From Henricia sp. BOLD:AAB3569 (taxonomy: Eukaryota > Echinodermata > Asteroidea > Spinulosida > Echinasteridae): a stretch of 64,000 nucleotides of DNA. The stretch lies in the NCBI GenBank assembly GCA_037783545.1, contig JBBELK010000109.1, positions 1,364,001-1,428,000 on the forward strand, in the 5' to 3' direction. A program made the translations under genes and the position numbers. Each line of letters begins with the position of its first letter. Position 1 is the first letter of the stretch. The notes below the pieces were generated by a model. The model did no database searches and was not told the origin of the DNA. It was given only the letters and a program-made list of their open reading frames with translations. Positions 20,912 through 34,020 of the stretch are shown here, piece by piece.

Positions 20912-23518
20912 ATAGAGCTTCGCGTTTGTGTTTTTTACAAACGCAAGGTGATCGGGTAAATGATGATGACGAAACAGTTTTGAGATTGTGTGAAAACTTG
21001 AGTTGTTTCATGTTGAAAAAGTATTGGAATTCTCAAGACATGACTCTGACTATTCAACGCTAAAATTGTGTATCTATAATGACGTCATCATTGTCAATCT
21101 CATCATAACGTTACTATTGTGTGCACAGGTTGTTCAAGTATCTACTGAAGAACAAGTTTTGACATGTAGGCCTATATGTGTGAAAGAATCTTTTCAATAT
21201 CTCTTACAGTTCTAAAGATTTTGTCATTTGATATCATATTACTGTAGTATAACGCAGTGTGGGGAGTTGGGGTTCAATTGCATCTAGAATAAACTGACGC
21301 TCCAGTCAACTTGAGTTGCGGTCCACCATGTCCATTTTATTTCCAACACAGCAATGATTTCCAGCATGTCACATTCACAGTTTTCGGGGAGAAGACATAT
21401 TTACTCTGGTCCGCCGACTAAGGCTAGCCGTACATAATTAAACTCAAGATACAACAGCTAAGTCACCAAAAGTAAATGTCCTTGTGCTATCAAGTGTTCA
21501 TTCAACTTTCCTGGCGATGTGCCACGGAAACTAGCAGTTTTACATCTTCAAAAGTCAAATTTATTCGGTTGTAAATCAAGCCCTGCTTATTATGTCTCGT
21601 CTGTCCGACTTATTCACTACACGCGCACGTACGTGTATATCATTGGCCGTGTGGCCCAGACATCCTCCCACAAAATATACATTATGACCTCTGACCCGAG
21701 ACAGGCCGCCTAGATACAAGTTCTATTATTAGAAGTAGAGCACTATATATAGGCGCAAATCGTCAGATTAGTGGAGGCTTGGCATAGCGCCCTCAAACGA
21801 CTGAGTTAGCATAATTATCAAGGGACCCAACAAATAATTTCTCCACATTACGTAACTACCGTGCACGTGATGACGTCATCAGTGGTATATATGTAGTCAT
21901 AAAGTCCACATGTGAGGGAACATTTCGTTCTGTAGAACTATGGTCAAATTCCCTACCACTTTGGCTCTATTTGCATTCACAATGCTAAAAAGGGTACATT
22001 TTCGAACCTCTTCCGGTTTGGACCGGAGGTTTGGGTCACCCAGGGGTCATGCCATTGTATGATTTGTTCAGTTCATTGCGACCTATCATGCTGTGAAAGA
22101 ATTGTTCAAGTATCTATTACGATTCTTGAGATATGAATTTTTGAAATAAAAATCATTTAATTTTTTGTAATTTGACACCTGTGACGATATCATGACGTCA
22201 CAATGTTGTGCACAAATTGTTGAACAATTTGATAAACATCAAGTTCTTAAATGTGCCCAAAGAATCATGCAAATATCTGCTGTAGTTCTCAAGGTACAGC
22301 ATTTTTAAACAATTCAGCTCCAAATTTGCGTATTTTGACACCACATTACGTAACCACCGTCCATGTGATGACGTCACCAATGGTATAGTCAAAAAGTCCA
22401 CATGTGTGGAAACATTTCGTTCCGTAGAAATATGGTAAAATTCACTACCACTTTGAATCTATTTGCATTCAAAACGCTTAAAAAATGCACATTTTCGAAC
22501 AACTTCCGGTTTGGACCGGAAGTAGGCGTCACACAGGGGTCATGACATCGTATGATTTTTTTCAGTTCATTTAGACTTTTTATGTTGTGAAAGAATTGTT
22601 CAAGTATCTATTACGGTTCTTGAGATATGAATTTTGGAAATAATAACCTTTTACTTTTTGTAATTTGACACCTTATGACGTCATGATTACGTCACACTTA
22701 ATGCCATCATGATACTATACATTCTGGTAAAAGTCTGCCGTAGGGCCTATGTCTGTATCTAATTTACTAACGATTCAGCTTGGTTTGTTGGGCATTGTTG
22801 CTGGTAAGTGTAAAAACTGAGATTCTCAGTTTCGTTGAACTTTGACCTGCAATTGACCCCAGAAGGAAGGGTCAGATGAAAATGCCCACACAAAGAAAAT
22901 TGTAGCACAGAATGTCATCTATAAACCTGCCAAAGACGAAGATCCTGGGTCACGTGGTTTTCGAGACGGAAGCATTTTAAAATATGCATATTTTGGTTTT
23001 TTGGTGGTGTAATTTGATACTTGATGACGTCACGATGACGTCACGCTTGATGCCATCATAATATTATACACGCTGGTGAAAGTCTGCCATACGACCTATG
23101 CCTGTACTTAGTTTCTTAAAGATTCAGATTGGTTTGATAGGCATTGTTGCTCAATAAGTGCAAAAATTGAGATTTTCGTTTTCGTTGAACTTTGACCTCA
23201 AATTGACCCCAGAAGGAAGGGTCAGATGAAAATGCCCACACGAAGAAAATTGTAGGCCATGATATTATCTATAAACCTGGCAAATACGAAAATCATGAGT
23301 CACGTGGTTTTCCAGACGGAAGCATTTTAAAACATGCATATTTTAGTCATTTTTGGGTTGTAATTTGATACCCGATGACGTCACAATGACGTCACACTTT
23401 TATGCACACCTTCACATTGGGGTTGATGTTCCTACAAAGTTTCAAGTTGATAGCTTGAACCGTTTTGAAGAAAAGCTCTGGAAACGTTTGAGTGGAAAAA
23501 AAAAGAAAAAAAAAGAAA
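20912..23518 (+). repeat. Array unit 3
   Basis: 2607 bp, full length. It is nearly collinear with unit 1, including both pairs of internal subrepeats and the ETS-like pair at 22502-22523. The leading CTAG has become ATAG. Confidence 0.75.
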
Positions 23519-25194
23519 CTAGACATTGGCGTTTTTTTGTTTAAAAACGCAAGGTGATCGGGCGATATGACCTCATTATGACGTTACACTTGGTTGAAAT
23601 TGGTTGAAAACTTGAGTTGGTCGATGTTTCAAAAGAAACATTCACATATCGATTGCCAGTATTGGAATTCTTAAGACATATGACTCTTTGATTATTATAC
23701 GCTAAAATTTTAGTGTGTGTCTGATGACGTCATTATTGGCCCAGTCAATCTCACCATGACGTCACTATTGTGTGCACAAATTGTTCAAGGATCTACTGAA
23801 GAACAAGTTCTTACATGTGGTGAAATAATCTTTCGAATATATATTACATTTCTCAAGATTTTGTCATTTGAGATCATATTACGTAACCACCGTGCACGTG
23901 ATGACGTCATCATTGGTATAGTCATAATGTCCACATGTGTGGGAACATTTCGTTCCGTAGAACTATGGTCAAATTCCCTACCACTTTGGCTGTATTTGCA
24001 TTCAAAATGCTAAAAGCTGGCACATTCTCGATTAACTTCCGGTTTAGACCGGAAGTAGGGGTCACACAGGGGTCATATCAGTATATGGTTTGTTTAGTTC
24101 ATTTAGACCTATATTGCTGTGAAAGAATTGTTCAAGTATCTATTATGGTTCTTGAGATATGAATTTTGGAAATAATAACCTTTGAATGTTGGTAATTTGA
24201 CACCTGTGACGACATTATGACGTCACAATTTTGTGCACAAATTGTTCAACAATTTGATTAACATCGAGTTCTTAAATGTGGCGAAGGAATCATGTCAATA
24301 TCTGTTGTAGTTCTCAAGATATTGCATTTTAAAACAATTCAGCTCCAAATTTCCGTAATTTGACACCACATTACGTAACCACCGTCCATGTGAAGACGTC
24401 ACCATTGGTATAGTCAAAAGGTCCACATGTGTGGAAACATTTCGTTCCGTAGAAATATGGTCAAATTCACTACCACTTTGAATCTATTTGCATTCAAAAC
24501 GCTTAACAAATGCACATTTTCGAACAACTTCCGGTTTGGACCGGAAGTAGGCGTCACACAGGGGTCATGACATCGTATGATTTTTTTTCAGTTCATTTAG
24601 ACTTATTATGTTGTGAAAGAATTGTTCAAGTATCTATTACGGTTCTTGAGATATGAATTTTTGAAATAATAACCTTTGAATTTGTGTAATTTGACACCTG
24701 ATGACGTCATGATTACGTCACACTTGATGCCATCATGATACTATACATTCTGGTAACAGTCTGCCGTAGGGCCTATGTCTGTATCTAATTTACTAACGAT
24801 TCAGCTTGGTTTGATGGGCATTGTTGCTCAATAAGTGCAAAAATTGAGATTTTCGTTTTCGTTGAACTTTGACCTCAAATTGACCCCAGAAGGAAGGGTC
24901 AGATGAAAATGCCCACACGAAGAAAATTGTAGGCCATGATCTTATCTATAAGCCTGGCAAATACGAAAATCATGAGTCACGTGGTTTTCCAGACGGAAGC
25001 ATTTTAAAACATGCATATTTTAGTCATTTTTGTGTTGTAATTTGATACCCGATGACGTCACAATGACGTCACACTTCTATGCACACCTTCACATTGGGGT
25101 TGATGTTCCTACAAAGTTTCAAGTTGATAGCTTGAACCGTTTTGAAGAAAAGCTCTGGAAACGTTTGAGTGGAAAAAGAAAAAGAAGAAGAAAA
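23519..25194 (+). repeat. Array unit 4 (shortened variant)
   Basis: 1676 bp. It lacks about 0.6 kb between the boundary hairpin and the first ATTACGTAACCACCG block, and one of the two 350-bp subrepeats, apparently by recombination between them. The boundary hairpin has a different stem (GCGTTTTT/AAAAACGC). Both 495-bp subrepeats here carry intact ETS-like pairs (24035-24056, 24527-24548). Confidence 0.7.
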
Positions 25195-28100
25195 CTAGAG
25201 CTACGTCTGTTCTATGAACAGAGCGTAGGGCTTTTTCACATTTTTTTTTACTTAAAAAATGAGCATGCTTACCTTGCAAAATTAGATGTTAGCATATCAA
25301 CTATTTAACTTTTAAAAAGTTTACCTTTAATGTGTTACCTTTAAAGGATTGATGACGTCATCAATGTTTTAACCACACAGACATGTTTGGTGGTGGACTT
25401 ACTCTATAAGCATCACTATTGGGCTAATTTGCGCAAACACTGCTATGAAAGGGTCATTTTAAGACTTTTTAATTTTGACGCTAGAGGGCGCCCTTTTATG
25501 GAATGACGTAGAAATCTACATTTTTGGAAACCCTATTTACCTTAGACACTGACACTACCAACCGCATCTCGGCAGCTTTCCCCACTTTTACAAAATAGGT
25601 TCATTTAAATACACTTCCGGTTTCTACCGGAAGTGAGCAAGGTCACAGGTTATGGCGATATTTTTTGGATACCGCACCCTAGTCGAACTCAAACACCTTT
25701 GACCCCATCCAAATACCTCTTACCAGTTTCAAATGGCAAGGCAAAGTCTGTTTGACCAATAGGGAATGAGGTCAAATGTCAAGGCATGTGGGCATCTGAA
25801 AGACCTTTATTAATGATCGTATATGCCGAAAGAATCAAGATCGTAGGTCAAACGGATGAATTTTTATAATTTTTTTAATATGGAAACATTAAATTTCATG
25901 CCCCTTTAAACTTACACCTGATGACGTCATGATGACGCCATTGTTGGGTGCACACCTCTTCTACTGTGTCTTTCATGTGACCAAGTTTGTTTAAGAACAA
26001 CCTCAAGTTTGGGAACAACCTCAAAAAAGTGCCGACAACGCCCATGCGTTATGTCAATGGCGGGCGGGGGGAAATCAGAAGAAGAAATAAACGGAAAAGC
26101 CATACATTAACGACCTTTGCTAGTGATCGTATATGGGAAGGAATCAATGTTGTAATTTGCATTTTAAAATATTTTCATGCACCTTTAATCTGACACGTGA
26201 TGACGTCATTATGAGATCATTAGTTAAATACATTTGTTAATGACTGTATATGGTGCAGGAATCACGATCACAGGTGCCTGATTTGTTATGAATGTTTGAT
26301 CGTATATATTTTAATTTAAATATTTAATTAAACTGTTCATTTTTAGTTTGTTTTGTTCACATTTGGAATGGAAATCCGATGTTTACTCGAAAAACTGATA
26401 TACATAAATTAGTCATCAAAGGCAGAAATCAGAGCACATAATTTGTTAAGATTGAAAAGAGTTTGGCCAGGAAGGAACAATTTCGTAATTAGATTTGTTG
26501 AAGATGGTTCAATAAAATCATAACAATGACTTAATGATTTCAGGCCTATATTAAGCTTTGCACCTTACTAAACCTAAAAAGAAAGAAAACAAACATTGGA
26601 ATTAATGCTTCACGGCAAAACTATGACATTCCCTCAATAGCATACAATTACTTTCTTGTAGAGAGTGGACTCTCTTAAATAAGACTGAAATAACATGAAA
26701 GATTGTATCCTACTCACTGAACTTTTGTTAAACCATCTTCTGTTGAATTACACGTCCGTGGTAAACAGTTAAAAGACTGCTTCCGGCGCCGTGTCACACA
26801 GGGCACACGGAATAGACATCTACGGTAAAAATTGATTTATGCGAAGTTTGCTCGCATAGAGAACGATCAAATCTAAAACTATGCCCCTGGCATAACACTG
26901 GTCACTGCTCAGTAAACCGAAAACATCATGGCATGATCATGGTGTCATTTTAAAGAGGAGATTCAGCCCTAACAGATGATATCTCCTGTTTATTCATACG
27001 GGCCCTACTTTAGTTACAATTAGCAATAATATCTCGGTTTCGTTTTTTTTTATCCACCCTGTATATACGGAAATGTTGAGTTGGCTGAACTTTGGCCTTC
27101 AATTGACCCAGGAAGGAAGGGGCAGATGAAAATGACTACACCAAGGAAATTGTAGCTCAGGATCTGATCTATAATGTCTGCTAAATATGAAGACCCTGCG
27201 TCATGTGGTTTTATAGAGGGAAATATTGTACGAAATGCATTTTTGGCTCATTTTTATGACGAAAATCCACTTTTTTGCCAATTTTAAATAAATATAATTA
27301 CGTAATCATTGACGTCATGGTGATGTTCTACATGGGGTGGAAGTTTGTGATGGGGCCCATGCCTGTACTTAGTTTTATAAAGATCAAGCGTAGTTTAATA
27401 GGTAATATTGCTTCATAAGTACAACAAAATACAAACAATGTGATTATTGAATTGGCTGAACTTTGACCTTCGATTGACCCAGGAAGGAAGGGTCAGATGA
27501 AAATACCTACACTAAGAACATGGTAGGCTAGGATCTGATCTATATGTCTGCCAAATATGAGGACCCTGGGTCATGTGGGTTCATACGGGGAAGCGTTTTA
27601 CGAAATGCATATTTTAGTAATTTTCATGATAAAAATCCACTTTTGTGCCATTTTAAAATTATTATAATTACGTAATCATTGACGTCATGGTAACGTTCTA
27701 CATGGTGGTGGACGTTTGTGATGGGGCCCATGCCTGTACCTAGTTTTATAAAAATCAAGCATGGTTGAATAGCTAATATTGCTTCATAAGTACAAACAAA
27801 TACAAAAAATGTGATTTTTGAATTGGCTGAACTTTGACCTTCGATTGACCCAGGAAGGAAGGGTCAGATGAAAATGCCTACACTAAGAACATTAAAGCTC
27901 ATGATCTGATCTAAATGTTTGCCAAATATGAAAACCCTGGGTAATGTGGTTTTGGCAAGGGAACCATTTTAAAATTTCGGCAATTTTCCGCTTTTTAGGC
28001 ATTTTTAAAGTGTTATAATGACGTAACGGATGACGTCACAATGAAGCCATTCTTGGGTGCACACCTCATATACTATGTCTTTGATGTGACCAAGTTTGGT

Positions 28101-28253
28101 TAAGATCAATGTTTGGGAACAACCTGAAAAAGCGCCGACAACGCCTATGCGCTTTGTCTATGGGAAAAAAATCAGAAGAAGAAATAAACGGAAAAAAAAA
28201 AATCAAAACGAAAACAAAGGCTTTTTCGCCGCAAAGCGAAAAAGCCAAAAAAA
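25195..28253 (+). repeat. Array unit 5 (divergent variant)
   Basis: 3059 bp. It has CTAG plus a hairpin with a third stem, CTACGTCTGTTC against GAACAGAGCGTAG. The middle (about 26220-27050) is unlike the other units and may be an insertion. Three diverged copies of the 350-bp subrepeat (GGAAGGAAGGGTCAGATGAA core) lie at about 27070-28030. An ETS-like pair is at 25613-25634. Near the right end is a hairpin GGCTTTTTCGC/GCGAAAAAGCC (28219-28246), 7 bases before the next CTAG. No gene was seen. Confidence 0.6.
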
Positions 28254-28669
28254 CTAGAGCTTCGCGTTTGTGTTTTTTACAAACGCAAGGTGATCGGGTG
28301 ACATAAACATTGAAATGATGATGACGACACAGTTTTGAGATTGTTTGAAAACTTGAGTTGTTTGATGTTGAAAAAGTATTGGAATTCTCAAGACATGACT
28401 CTGACTATTCAACGCTAAAATTGTGTATCTGATGACGTCATAATTGTCAATCTCATCATAATGTTACTATTGTGTGCACAGATTGTTCAAGTATCTACTG
28501 AAGAACAAGTTTTGACATGTATATGTGGTGAAAGAATCTTTTCAATATCTATTACAGTTCTAAAGATGTTGTCATTTGAGATCATATTACTGTTAGTGTA
28601 GTATATCGCCGTGTGGGGAGTTGGGGTTCAATTGCATCTAGAATAAACTGACGCTCCAGTCAACTTGAG

Positions 28670-31483
28670 TTGCGGTCCACCATGTCCATTTTATTTCCAA
28701 CACAGCAACGATTTCCAGCATGTCACATTCACAGTTTTCGGGGAGAAGACATATTTACTCTGGTAACGCATGACGTTCAAATACTTACCTTAAGTGAAAC
28801 TTGGCTCCATGACGGGATAATGGATAGTGAACTTGCCATTGACAATTACTCTCTGATCCGTAAAGATCGAGTAGGCGATAATCACGGTGGTGTTGCTTGT
28901 TATGTGAGAAATAATATTAATCACCGTGTCATAAATGCAAATAACAACAATTTGGAGTCTTGCTGCCTGGAACTAATGTTTAATAAGAGTAAGCCTGTTG
29001 TCGTTATTGTTGCATATTTGCCTAACAAAAAACCAGAGCATCTTATTCAACTGAAACAGCAACTTTGTCAATTGGACAGTAGCTGTCGAGAGTTCATCAT
29101 TCTGGGTGATTTTAATCTTAATATCTTAGACAATGCAGATGCCATCAAAATTAATGAATTATGCTATGAACTCCAACTAACACAGTTAGTACAAAGTCCT
29201 ACTAGAGTGACACCTACCTCGAGTACTTGCATTGATCTTATATTGGCAACGCACCCAGAAAATATTAATTCGACCGTAGTGTTGCCACTTGGGCTAAGTG
29301 ACCATTCCATGGTTCTTTGTATTAGAAAAATCAATATCAATTTAAAGGTCCCTTCTAAACTGTCTTTTATTAGAAATTTTAAGCATTTTAATGAAACGGA
29401 GTTTTTACGTGATTTGTTTCAAATGTCTTGGAACTTAATTGAACATAGCACTGACATCGATCATGCCTGGTATATATGGGAAACCATGTTTAATGATGTA
29501 TGTAACAAACACGCTCCGTTTAGACATATCCGTCAGAAACAAAACTACACAGCTCCGTGGGCTACGAAAGAGCTCCTGCACCTTGGACGACAGCGTGATT
29601 TTTGGCGGGCTAGAGCTCAAAATTCGGGTGACCCGAGAGATTGGCTTGTTGCAAAGCAGCTACGCAACCAGGTAAACAACCTTATTAAGAATCTTAAACG
29701 TAAATACTACGAAAATGCGATTGCTGCTAATCAGGGAAACTCAAAACAGATGTGGTCATTGGCTAAAGAGGCAAGCTCTATTAAGACATCCACCACCCTA
29801 CCCGCGAATGCGAATGTTAACAAACAAAAAATGGCTAATGATTTTAATCATTATTTTGTCAATATTGGGAACGACTTGGCATCATCGTTTAAAGACGACA
29901 CAATAACTGCAGATATGTTTTTTAATGACGAAAGTGCATGTTGCTTTAAATTTTTCCCTATTTCGGCCCACTACATCGAAAAACAAATTAAGAAAATGAA
30001 GGATTGTGTGGCCAAAGGAATTGACGGTATAACATCGAAACTCTTAAAAGCTGCTTTGCCGGCAATTAGTCACTCATTAGCGCATCTCATAAACATGTCT
30101 TTAACAACAGGTTATGTGCCTAAGGCATGGAAAACAGCCAAAGTCACTCCTATTTTTAAAGGTGGTGATAGAGAAAAGTATTGTAATTATCGACCCATTT
30201 CAGTTCTCCCACTAGTTTCTAAACTTCTAGAACGAACCGTAAATGACCAATTATACTCTCATCTTTCCAAGAATGATTTCTTTGCCACTGAGCAATCGGG
30301 TTTTAGGCCCCATCATTCAACCCAGACTGCAGTCATTGATGTCACTGATCACATTCTAAGTAATATGGATACAGGAAGGGTCACTGGTGCCATTTTTCTT
30401 GACCTTAAAAAAGCCTTTGACACTGTTAACCATAATATTCTTCTTTCCAAACTTAAAAGTAGTGGTGTCCAAGGCCTCGAACTGAAGTGGTTTCAATCCT
30501 ACCTTGCGGAACGAAAACAAGTCACTAATATTAAAGGCGTGAAGTCAAATTCAGAGTACGTGAGTATTGGAGTTCCACAAGGATCAATTTTAGGACCACT
30601 TCTTTTCACTGTATATATTAACAGTCTCCCGTCCTGTATCACCCTACCAAGTGTTAAAGTTAGTATGTATGCCGATGATACAATGATAATGTTCAACGGC
30701 AATACTCCAGATGACATCAAAATCAATATGGTGGATGGACTCAGTCAAGTTGCTCAATGGCTAACGAAACACAAGTTAATCCTAAACACGGATAAGACAA
30801 AATTTATGTTTTTTGGAACCCGTCATCGTTTACTCGCCTCTGACAGTGTTGATCTGACGTTAAATGATAAAGCCATTGAGAGAGTCCAATCGTACAAGTA
30901 CCTTGGAGTCATATTAGATGAAAACATTTCTTGGGCAGAACATACTGATTACTTAACCAAGAAAATTTCTCAAAAGATTGGCTTCTTGAGGCGATCTGCC
31001 AAACCTTGCCTTCCTAATTCTACATTTAAATTATTAAGCAGTGCAATGATTCTGCCACTGTTTGATTATTGTGACGTTGCATGGTCAGCCAGTGCACAAT
31101 GCCATATTGACAAGTTAACCAAGTTACATAATCGCCTGGCCAGATTAATCCTCAATGCTCATCCTCTGACTCATATTAGTGACTTGCACCAGACTATCTC
31201 ATGGTTACCGCTTACTACCCGATGGGAACATCATAGAATGTGTGAAGTTTTTAAATGTATTAAAGGTCTTAATCCATCTTACTTAAACAATAAATTCACT
31301 ACGCCAGATCACACTGCTAATACACGTTCCAAAGCAAATGGGTCGCTTTACTTGCCAATTGTTCCTCGTACAAATGCAGGTAAACGCACGTTTCAGTATT
31401 TAGGCACAACTGGGTGGAACAAACTGACCACAGCCCAAAGACAAGCCAAATCTCTCGGGGTTTTTAAGTCATTACTTAATTGA
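28670..31483 (+). CDS. LINE ORF2: endonuclease and reverse transcriptase, fused to repeat sequence at its start
   Basis: One open frame of 937 codons. The first 32 or so residues come from array DNA (28670-28764); LINE sequence starts at VTHDVQILTLSETWL. Endonuclease motifs are LSETWL, GDFNLN (about 29107) and LSDHSMV (about 29298). The RT has YRPISVLP, GFRPHHST, FLDLKKAFDT, GVPQGSILGPLL and the catalytic YADDTMIMF (about 30669). The C-terminal region ends QAKSLGVFKSLLN. The start of the endonuclease is missing, so the element is 5'-truncated, but no stop or frameshift was seen. It is CR1/L2/Jockey-like and clearly different in sequence from the LINE at 16680-20214. Confidence 0.85.
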   Translation: MRSTMSILFPTQQRFPACHIHSFRGEDIFTLVTHDVQILTLSETWLHDGIMDSELAIDNYSLIRKDRVGDNHGGVACYVRNNINHRVINANNNNLESCCLELMFNKSKPVVVIVAYLPNKKPEHLIQLKQQLCQLDSSCREFIILGDFNLNILDNADAIKINELCYELQLTQLVQSPTRVTPTSSTCIDLILATHPENINSTVVLPLGLSDHSMVLCIRKININLKVPSKLSFIRNFKHFNETEFLRDLFQMSWNLIEHSTDIDHAWYIWETMFNDVCNKHAPFRHIRQKQNYTAPWATKELLHLGRQRDFWRARAQNSGDPRDWLVAKQLRNQVNNLIKNLKRKYYENAIAANQGNSKQMWSLAKEASSIKTSTTLPANANVNKQKMANDFNHYFVNIGNDLASSFKDDTITADMFFNDESACCFKFFPISAHYIEKQIKKMKDCVAKGIDGITSKLLKAALPAISHSLAHLINMSLTTGYVPKAWKTAKVTPIFKGGDREKYCNYRPISVLPLVSKLLERTVNDQLYSHLSKNDFFATEQSGFRPHHSTQTAVIDVTDHILSNMDTGRVTGAIFLDLKKAFDTVNHNILLSKLKSSGVQGLELKWFQSYLAERKQVTNIKGVKSNSEYVSIGVPQGSILGPLLFTVYINSLPSCITLPSVKVSMYADDTMIMFNGNTPDDIKINMVDGLSQVAQWLTKHKLILNTDKTKFMFFGTRHRLLASDSVDLTLNDKAIERVQSYKYLGVILDENISWAEHTDYLTKKISQKIGFLRRSAKPCLPNSTFKLLSSAMILPLFDYCDVAWSASAQCHIDKLTKLHNRLARLILNAHPLTHISDLHQTISWLPLTTRWEHHRMCEVFKCIKGLNPSYLNNKFTTPDHTANTRSKANGSLYLPIVPRTNAGKRTFQYLGTTGWNKLTTAQRQAKSLGVFKSLLN

Positions 31484-31955
31484 ATTATTCCTTTTACATG
31501 TTATTTGTAATAATAGACTCACTATTTTATCAGACTAGTTGTATAAATAATGTAGATTTTATATTTATAATGTTAATTCTCTTGTGTTATTCTATACGTA
31601 TTCAAATTTTTTTCATTTGTAAGTTATTTTGTTCATTTAATTAGAGTTTATTTTCTTTAAGGTTTTATTTTTTTTATTTTTTTATCTGTGAGTCTATTGT
31701 AGATCTTTTGTCTTTAATAGTTTTACTGTGTCGCTATGTATTATGTATTATGTTTTATGTTTTACGTTTTATGTTTTATTTTTAACGTTTTATTTTGTAT
31801 TTTATGTTTACATGTATGTTTTATATTTTATACCACAAATAATTTTATTTTTTATTTACTTAATAGTATTGTTATTTTACACTGGGCCCTTAAGGATAGC
31901 AGTTTTTATAACTGAGAAGGCAACCCAGTATAAATAAAACAGATAATAATAATAA
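28765..31955 (+). mobile_element. Non-LTR retrotransposon (CR1/L2/Jockey-type LINE), 5'-truncated
   Basis: It is inserted in array unit 6. Array sequence stops after CTCTGGT (28764) and resumes at TAAGGCTAGCC (about 31956). Compared with units 1-3, eight bases (CCGCCGAC) of target are missing and no target duplication is visible. The AT-rich 3' UTR (31484-31955) ends in an AAT repeat tail. The polymerase frame is intact. Confidence 0.8.
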
Positions 31956-33002
31956 TAAGGCTAGCCGTACATAATTACACCCAAGATACAACAGCTAGGT
32001 CACCAAAAGTAAATGTCCTTGTGCTATCAAGTGTTCATTCAACTTTCCTGGCGATGATGCCACGGAAACTAGCAGTTTTACATCTTCAAAAGTCAAATTT
32101 TCTCGGTTGTAAATCAAGCCCTGCTTATTATGTCTTGTCTGTCTGACTTATTCACTACACGCGCACGTACGTACGTGTATCATTGGCCGTGTGGCCCAGA
32201 CATCCTCCTTAAAAAGATACATTATGACCTCTGACCCGAGACAGGCCGCCTAGATACAAGTTCTATTATTAGAAGTCGAGCACTATATATGGGCGCAAAT
32301 CGTCAGATTAGTGGAGGCTTGGCATAGCGCCCTCAAACGACTGAGTTAGCTTAATTATCAAGGGACGCAACAAATAATTTCTCCACATTACGTAACCACC
32401 GTACACGTGATGACGTCATCAGTGGTAGATATGTAGTCATAAAGTCCACATGTGAGGGAACATTTCGTTCCGTAGAACTATGGTCAAATTCCCTACCACT
32501 TTGGCTCTATTTGCATTCAAAGTGCTAAAAAAGTGTACATTTTCGAACCTCTTCCGGTTTGGACCGGAGGTTTGGGTCACACAGGGGTCATGCCATTGTA
32601 TGATTTGTTCAGTTCATTGCTACCTATCATGCTGTGAAAGAATTTTTCAAGTATCTATTACGATTCTTGAGATATTAATTTTTGAAATAATAACCATTTA
32701 ATTTTTGTAATTTGACACCTGTGACGATATCATGACGTCACAATGTTGTGCACAAATTGTTCAACAATTTGATAAACATCAAGTTCTTAAATGTGGCGAA
32801 AGAATCATGCAAATATCTGTTGTAGTTCTCAAGATACAGCATTTTTAAACAATTCAGCTCCAAATTTGCGTATTTTGACACCACATTACGTAACTACCGT
32901 CCATGTGATGACGTCACCAATGGTATAGTCAAAAAGTCCACATGTGTGGAAACATTTCGTTACGTAGAAATATGGTCAAATTCACTACCACTTTGAATCT
33001 AT

Positions 33003-33886
33003 TGTTACGTAACGACGGAGTCCGATATACTCGATCCCAAAGTCACGGCAGAAAGTATAAATATTCTCACAGTTTTTGAATTTGACCACTGTACAGAAAA
33101 CATGGCATGACAAGCAAATACGATTTTGAGTTATTTATTAACAAACTTAACATTTACATGCGTTTTAACTTAGCAATTAGCTCGGGTATGTTAAGCTCAT
33201 TTCTTAATTCAAATAATGGCAAAACGTAAATCAAGGCAGAGCTAAACAAGTGTTTGCAAGCAAGGCGAGTAAAGCAATTAAGCAAGATATAGGTTAATTA
33301 AGCTCAGCAAATTAAAATGAATAGCAGTACAGGATTAAATCGTGATAAAGCGAGACCACCAAAATAGCATGCAATTAGATAAAAGTATAGGGTGGTAAAT
33401 ATTATATCCGGCCGAATATAATTACCTTACTTTTCACGATGAACAGAAAACAGGATAGGCCCGCTCCGGTTAGTGCCCCATAACCGCAGTGCAACCCACG
33501 GGCCAACGTCTCATGCGGCACATCGGGAAGATGCTAGATGACAACCACCAGGTAGGGTCGACCAGGCAGGAGGAAACACGGCCACGACAGCACAAGAGAG
33601 CGTCAGCACGGGTCGTCCGTCCGGTCCCGACACCACACCGGTAGCGATGACAAGGGTAGACTAATGGTGGAGACGTTGGTCCAAAGCTGCACCGCGATTA
33701 CATTGTACGTTCGCCTGCATCGGATACTGAGGCACTAACCCCGAGGAACGCGATTGCCGGGCCTTATATTGGTTTCACCCACGCGTGCCCAATCGAGCAT
33801 AACAATGCACAGGAAAATTTAAGGAATGTTACCCAAGGTGGGAATGTTGGCAAGGTGGTACCATTGTCCAATCTCGCTTTGTAACA
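33003..33886 (-). repeat. 3' LTR of the Gmr1-like element
   Basis: 884 bp, identical by eye to 38766-39649 except one C/T change near 33306 (AAGCTCAGC versus AAGCTTAGC). The ends are TGTTAC...GTAACA. Confidence 0.93.
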
Positions 33887-33900
33887 CTCCTCCCCCCCAA
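33887..33900 (-). promoter_or_regulatory. Polypurine tract
   Basis: On the element strand it reads GGGGGGGAGGAG directly before the 3' LTR. It would prime plus-strand DNA synthesis. Confidence 0.8.
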
Positions 33901-34020
33901 AAAGAGTTTTCCTGAAGGGGAAAAAAAACAAAAATGACACGTGGGTAAAACCAAGTAACTTTTAGTACTCAAAATTCATCTTATTTTACAGATATACCGT
34001 TATGATAAATATACAAATCC

